Assembly (NCBI GenBank): GCA_946482495.1
Contig: CAMLRV010000078.1
Location: 1-9,511, forward strand
DNA length: 9,511 nucleotides
Source of the DNA: an uncultured Flavobacteriia bacterium
GTDB taxonomy: Bacteria; Bacteroidota; Bacteroidia; Flavobacteriales; Flavobacteriaceae
Direction of reading: 5' to 3'
Of this stretch, positions 6,126 to 9,511 are shown piece after piece (the stretch's first letter is position 1; each line of letters starts with the position of its first letter). The notes beneath the pieces were generated by a model. It was not told the origin of the DNA, made no database searches, and saw only the letters and a list, made by a program, of their open reading frames with translations. Position numbers and translations under genes: made by a program.

Positions 6126-7337
6126 ATGAATAAAATTATCTTCTTCTTTTTATTGGGAAGTTTACTTTCGTTTTCTCAAAAAAAACATTTTTTCGCCGAA
6201 TATTCCATTGGTGAAACTTCATCAGCAGATAATACTTTCATAAAACTAAAAGCCAGTCAAACTGTTGGAATTGGTTTCGGAATTCAGCATAATGATTCAT
6301 TAAATTGGGTCAAGCAATTACGAAATCCTTATACAGGTGTTATTCTCCAAGTGGCTAATCACGGTAATACAGAAAAAATTGGATATTCAGTTTCGCTTTT
6401 ACCTTATATCGAAACGCCAATTATCTTAAAAAACGAAAAGCTAAAATTATTGACGGCGCTTGGAGTTGCTTATCATACCAAAAAATATGATTTTAATGAA
6501 AACTGGGAAAACAAAGCCGTTTCAACTGATTTTACTTATGCTTTCCGATTTGGATTATACTATGATATTATCCAAAAAAGTAATTTTCAAACAAGAGTAA
6601 ATATTAACTATTTACATTATTCTAACGGACACATTCAATGGCCAAATAATGGAATTAACACTTTAGCTTTAGGTTTAAATCTAACCTATAGTGGTGCCGA
6701 TAAAAACCATAACCCAATTGACAAAACGGTTTCCTTAAATTCAATTCAAAAAAGCAAACAATCTTTCTTTTCGATTCAAACTGGATTTGGAGAACACGCT
6801 TTGTATCGTTTTTATAATTTTAGAAGAAATGTGTATTCTGTAGATTTCATGTATGGAAAAATCTTTAATAAAACGCACAAAGTTGGTTTAGGATTGTACA
6901 TGAGAAATTACCAAAATAATTATCAATACATTAAAGAAGGTAATAATTTAGTTTCCGAAGAATATCCTGAATTGCAAAAAAATCCATTCTTAAATTCAAG
7001 TAGTTTAGGAATTGGCTTAAATTACGAATTCTTAATGCAACATTTTTCTATAGAAACCGAACTAGGATTAACACTTTACCGACCTTTCTTCCCAGCTGAA
7101 TTCCGTTTAGATGCTACATTAATTAACAAACAAACTGGACTTTACGAAAATGGTAAAGCTGAAGGAATGACATACACTCTTAAACGTTTCATATCTGGAA
7201 AATTAGGTTTGAAATATTACTTATTTAACACGTATAAAGCACCTAAAAACAATTTCTATGTTGGCGGACATATCGTTTCTAGATTAGGACAAGCGGATTA
7301 TAGTGAGTTTACGTTGGGATATGTACACGCGTTTTAA
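6126..7337 (+). CDS. Outer-membrane acyloxyacyl hydrolase / lipid A 3-O-deacylase (PagL-like)
   Basis: The 403-residue product starts with a signal peptide (hydrophobic MNKIIFFFLLGSLLSFS, probable cleavage before Q18). It then shows alternating beta-strand sequence and ends in Phe, as outer-membrane barrels do. The N-terminal part (about 20-190) resembles PagL-type lipid A deacylases. YLHYSNGH carries H164 and S166 in the H-x-S pattern of the catalytic His/Ser (H126/S128 in Pseudomonas aeruginosa PagL), followed by PNNGIN and a last strand. The catalytic Glu of PagL lies 12 residues after Ser; here that position is N178, so the acid is absent or elsewhere. A second, poorly assignable barrel-like part (about 211-403) contains HIVSRLGQADYSEF near its end. 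The ATG follows the uvrA stop with no intervening base, suggesting co-transcription and translational coupling. The likely role is removing an acyl chain from lipid A, but activity is inferred only. Confidence 0.8.
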   Translation: MNKIIFFFLLGSLLSFSQKKHFFAEYSIGETSSADNTFIKLKASQTVGIGFGIQHNDSLNWVKQLRNPYTGVILQVANHGNTEKIGYSVSLLPYIETPIILKNEKLKLLTALGVAYHTKKYDFNENWENKAVSTDFTYAFRFGLYYDIIQKSNFQTRVNINYLHYSNGHIQWPNNGINTLALGLNLTYSGADKNHNPIDKTVSLNSIQKSKQSFFSIQTGFGEHALYRFYNFRRNVYSVDFMYGKIFNKTHKVGLGLYMRNYQNNYQYIKEGNNLVSEEYPELQKNPFLNSSSLGIGLNYEFLMQHFSIETELGLTLYRPFFPAEFRLDATLINKQTGLYENGKAEGMTYTLKRFISGKLGLKYYLFNTYKAPKNNFYVGGHIVSRLGQADYSEFTLGYVHAF

Positions 7338-7344
7338 CTAATTA

Positions 7345-7389
7345 GCTTTTCACCACTACGTTTGTCACCACACAGTTTGTCACCCTGAA
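7345..7389 (+). repeat. Three imperfect 15-bp tandem units
   Basis: Three 15-mers follow each other at 7345, 7360 and 7375. Units two and three share GTTTGTCACC exactly, and unit one has the diverged GCTTTTCACC with the ACCAC stretch of unit two. They start 8 bp after the deacylase stop codon and run into the left arm of the larger inverted repeat. Confidence 0.6.
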
Positions 7390-7459
7390 AGGGTCTCACA
7401 CAATAATTAAAGAGATGCTTTAACTTCGTTGAATCTTCGATTTCAGCATATCAAACTGT
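7372..7459. repeat. REP-like imperfect palindrome (dispersed repeat type)
   Basis: The 88-bp element has outer arms ACAGTTTG (7372-7379) and CAAACTGT (7452-7459), perfect complements. Each is followed inward by a 5-bp spacer and then CTGAAA (7385-7390) or TTTCAG (7441-7446). Nested inside are the hairpin ACCCT-GAA-AGGGT (7382-7394), the pair TCTC/GAGA (7394-7397, 7412-7415) and ATGCT/AGCAT (7415-7419, 7445-7449). The sequence TTTGTCACCCTGA...GGGTCTC recalls a dispersed palindromic element that I remember from many Bacteroidota and other genomes, usually as TGTCACCCTGAGC...; this copy looks degenerate. It has no T-tract, so it is not an obvious intrinsic terminator, although its hairpins may affect the 3' end of the uvrA-deacylase mRNA. 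Confidence 0.6.
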
Positions 7460-7465
7460 ACGTTT

Positions 7466-7490
7466 ATAAAATTTTATGAATTAAATTCAT
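7466..7490. repeat. Two overlapping short palindromes upstream of uvrB
   Basis: ATAAAATTTTAT (7466-7477) is a perfect 12-bp palindrome. It overlaps ATGAATT-A-AATTCAT (7476-7490), a perfect 7+1+7 dyad. The second lies 12 bp before TAACTTCG (7502-7509), which matches the TAnnTTTG promoter element except for one base. It could be an operator for uvrB, but the region is AT-rich and such dyads can arise by chance. Confidence 0.3.
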
Positions 7491-7512
7491 CAATCTTTTA
7501 TTAACTTCGCAT

Positions 7513-7659
7513 AATTCGAAAATCCAAAATAATAAATCATAAGTTTTCACAATTTTACAGAAATAAAAAAATCTAAAATAAAAAATCAAACATCCCAAAT
7601 CCAAAATTGTAAATCGTAAATCGTAAATCGTAAATCACAAGTCGTAAATCGTAATTCCG
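7513..7659 (+). repeat. 7-bp periodic array, 21 in-phase heptads, consensus AAATCGT
   Basis: From 7513 to 7659 the sequence divides without any phase shift into 21 heptads, most beginning AAAT. Exact AAATCGT copies start at 7611, 7618, 7625 and 7646. Variants with AAATC plus two other bases start at 7520, 7534, 7569, 7583, 7597 and 7632. Near variants start at 7513, 7527, 7576, 7604, 7639 and 7653. Only 7541-7568 and the unit at 7590 are strongly degenerate. Units become more uniform towards uvrB, and the array ends one base before its ATG. No Shine-Dalgarno site is present. With the elements listed before it, this accounts for nearly all of the 323-bp gap between the deacylase gene and uvrB. 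Confidence 0.75.
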
Positions 7660-7660
7660 C

Positions 7661-9511
7661 ATGAAATTCCAAGTCGTATCAGATTATCAACCCACAGGAG
7701 ATCAACCGCAAGCTATTGAAAAATTAGCTAAAGGAATTATTGCGGGCGAAAAATACCAAACGTTATTAGGAGTAACGGGTTCTGGAAAAACATTTACGGT
7801 GGCGAACGTGGTTCAAGAAGTGCAAAAACCCACTTTAGTTTTAGCACATAACAAAACGTTGGCGGCGCAGTTGTATTCGGAATTCAAGCAATTTTTTCCG
7901 AATAATTCTGTACAATATTTCGTTTCGTATTACGACTATTACCAACCAGAAGCCTTTATTCCGGTAACTGGAACATATATAGAAAAAGATCTATCGATCA
8001 ATGAAGAATTAGAAAAACTGCGTTTAAGCACCACTTCTGCCCTACTTTCCGGTCGTCGAGATATTATTGTCATTTCTTCGGTTTCGTGTTTGTATGGTAT
8101 TGGAAATCCGGTGGAGTTTCAGAAAAATGTCATCAGTTTAGAAAACGGTCAAGCGATTTCTCGTACCAAATTATTACATCAATTAGTGCAAAGTTTATAT
8201 GCGAGAACGGAAATGGAATTCACTCCTGGAACATTCCGAATTAAAGGTGATACGGTAGAAATTTTTCCAAGCTATGGCGATGAACCTTTCCGAATTCACT
8301 TTTTTGGAGATGAAATTGAAGAAATTGAAGCTTTTGATGCGAAAACATCTCAAGTGATTGAAAAATATGAAAAGCTAAGCATTTATCCAGCCAATATGTT
8401 TGTGACATCGCCAGATGTGTTACAAAAAGCCATTTGGGAAATCCAACAAGACATGGTGAAACAAGTGGATTATTTCAAAGAAATCGGCAAACATTTAGAA
8501 GCTAAACGCTTGGAAGAAAGAACTAATTTCGACTTAGAAATGATTCGCGAATTAGGCTATTGTTCTGGAATTGAAAATTATTCGCGTTACTTGGATGGTC
8601 GTGAACCTGGAACACGTCCTTTCTGTTTGTTAGATTATTTCCCAGACGATTATTTAATGGTGGTGGATGAAAGTCACGTTACCATTTCACAAGTCCATGC
8701 CATGTATGGTGGTGACAGAAGCAGAAAAGAGAATCTGGTAGAATACGGTTTCCGATTACCTGCAGCGATGGACAATCGCCCATTAAAATTTGAAGAATTT
8801 GAAGCGTTACAAAATCAGGTGGTGTATGTTTCGGCAACACCAGCCGATTATGAAATGCAAAAATCAGAAGGAATTTATGTGGAGCAAATTATTCGCCCAA
8901 CAGGCTTATTAGACCCAATTATAGAAGTTCGTCCGAGTGCGAATCAAATTGACGATTTAATCGAAGAAATTCAAATACGTTGTGAAGCCGACGAGCGTGT
9001 TTTAGTGACCACGTTAACCAAACGTATGGCGGAAGAATTAACTAAATATTTGGCAAAAGTTTCCATTCGTTGTCGTTATATCCATTCGGATGTAGATACG
9101 TTGGAACGTGTGGAAATCATGCAAGATTTACGTAAAGGAATTTTCGATGTTTTAATTGGCGTTAACCTATTACGTGAAGGGTTGGATTTACCTGAAGTTT
9201 CGTTGGTTGCCATTTTGGATGCCGACAAAGAAGGCTTTTTACGTAGCAAACGTTCATTGACACAAACCGTTGGTAGAGCAGCGCGAAATGTAAATGGAAA
9301 AGCGATTATGTATGCCGATAAAATTACGGCGAGTATGCAACACACCATTGATGAAACCACGTACCGACGCGAAAAGCAAACCGCTTATAATACCTTACAT
9401 AACAAAACACCACAAGCCTTAAACAAAAGTTTGGGTAATGCTTTTTCTGAAAACTCGGTTTCTACCCAATACTTTGAAAATATTGCTTACAAAGCCGCTG
9501 AACCCGAAAGC
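7661..9511 (+). CDS. uvrB: UvrB, excinuclease ABC subunit B (3' end cut off by window)
   Basis: UvrB is the DNA-opening, damage-verifying helicase-like subunit of nucleotide excision repair; UvrA loads it and it then recruits UvrC. The frame is open for 617 codons from the ATG at 7661 to the window edge with no stop. Family members are about 660-680 residues, so about 50 residues are missing, including the C-terminal UVR motif that contacts UvrC. Visible motifs are Walker A GVTGSGKT (37-44), the beta-hairpin [12 protein letters not shown] (90-101) that clamps DNA beside the lesion, the UvrA-interacting domain (about 155-250), Walker B DESH (336-339), SATP (391-394), and helicase motif [11 protein letters not shown] (535-543). 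The start [19 protein letters not shown] fits the family, and the upstream DNA is repetitive and non-coding. uvrA lies 1.5 kb upstream on the same strand, separated by the deacylase gene and repeat-rich DNA, so uvrB probably has its own promoter. Confidence 0.97.
   Translation, partial: MKFQVVSDYQPTGDQPQAIEKLAKGIIAGEKYQTLLGVTGSGKTFTVANVVQEVQKPTLVLAHNKTLAAQLYSEFKQFFPNNSVQYFVSYYDYYQPEAFIPVTGTYIEKDLSINEELEKLRLSTTSALLSGRRDIIVISSVSCLYGIGNPVEFQKNVISLENGQAISRTKLLHQLVQSLYARTEMEFTPGTFRIKGDTVEIFPSYGDEPFRIHFFGDEIEEIEAFDAKTSQVIEKYEKLSIYPANMFVTSPDVLQKAIWEIQQDMVKQVDYFKEIGKHLEAKRLEERTNFDLEMIRELGYCSGIENYSRYLDGREPGTRPFCLLDYFPDDYLMVVDESHVTISQVHAMYGGDRSRKENLVEYGFRLPAAMDNRPLKFEEFEALQNQVVYVSATPADYEMQKSEGIYVEQIIRPTGLLDPIIEVRPSANQIDDLIEEIQIRCEADERVLVTTLTKRMAEELTKYLAKVSIRCRYIHSDVDTLERVEIMQDLRKGIFDVLIGVNLLREGLDLPEVSLVAILDADKEGFLRSKRSLTQTVGRAARNVNGKAIMYADKITASMQHTIDETTYRREKQTAYNTLHNKTPQALNKSLGNAFSENSVSTQYFENIAYKAAEPES

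Noticed and set aside
7382..7394. ACCCT-GAA-AGGGT hairpin as the terminator of the uvrA-deacylase unit
   Set aside because: The stem is only 5 bp and no T-tract follows; it is better explained as part of the larger inverted repeat.
7502..7509. TAACTTCG as the uvrB -7 promoter element
   Set aside because: It has one mismatch to TAnnTTTG and no TTG at the right distance; kept only as a hint in the palindrome entry.
7604..7659. CRISPR-like array
   Set aside because: The repeats are contiguous 7-mers with no spacers, and no cas gene is present.
9076..9360. 94-codon minus-strand ORF
   Set aside because: It lies entirely antisense to the conserved helicase region of uvrB, and its translation has no recognisable domain; it is a shadow of uvrB codon use.
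7661..9511. uvrB as a truncated pseudogene
   Set aside because: The frame is intact with all motifs; it simply runs off the window end.

Overview
The window is low-GC, gene-dense bacterial DNA. Its protein sequences, its TAnnTTTG-type promoter motifs and the scarcity of Shine-Dalgarno sites point to the family Flavobacteriaceae (phylum Bacteroidota), probably Flavobacterium or a close relative. Everything looks chromosomal. No transposase, phage gene, tRNA, rRNA or CRISPR array was seen.

Layout. Positions 1-1004 (+) are the 3' part of sufD (Fe-S cluster scaffold complex), cut by the window edge. It ends at a strong hairpin terminator (1018-1058) facing the convergent peroxiredoxin gene bcp (1066-1515, -). 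A 64-bp divergent region separates bcp from nth (1580-2242, +), a base-excision repair glycosylase that lacks the Fe-S ligands of the classical family. On the minus strand, an ECF-type sigma factor (3053-2466) is followed by a previously uncalled 47-codon ORF (2403-2260). This pair ends at an intrinsic terminator written into the last codons of nth. Divergent from the sigma gene is uvrA (3312-6125, +). It is followed with no gap by an outer-membrane acyloxyacyl hydrolase (PagL-like) gene (6126-7337). A 323-bp non-coding stretch (7338-7660) then leads to uvrB (7661 to beyond the window end).

The main theme is DNA repair: Nth removes oxidised pyrimidines, and UvrA and UvrB recognise damage in nucleotide excision repair. 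Bcp (peroxide removal) and SufD (Fe-S assembly) fit an oxidative-stress setting, although separate promoters and terminators show that these are independent transcription units. Two of the repair proteins lack metal-binding motifs that their E. coli relatives carry: four Cys in Nth and the first zinc module of UvrA.

The non-coding DNA ahead of uvrB is the least explained part. It holds three imperfect 15-bp tandem units, a REP-like imperfect palindrome of about 88 bp, overlapping short palindromes, and a run of 21 in-phase 7-bp units (consensus AAATCGT) that ends one base before the uvrB ATG. No complete new defence or mobile system is visible. The best leads for undescribed biology are the small ORF paired with the sigma factor, the heptad array with its neighbouring repeat, and the uvrA/lipid A deacylase coupling.
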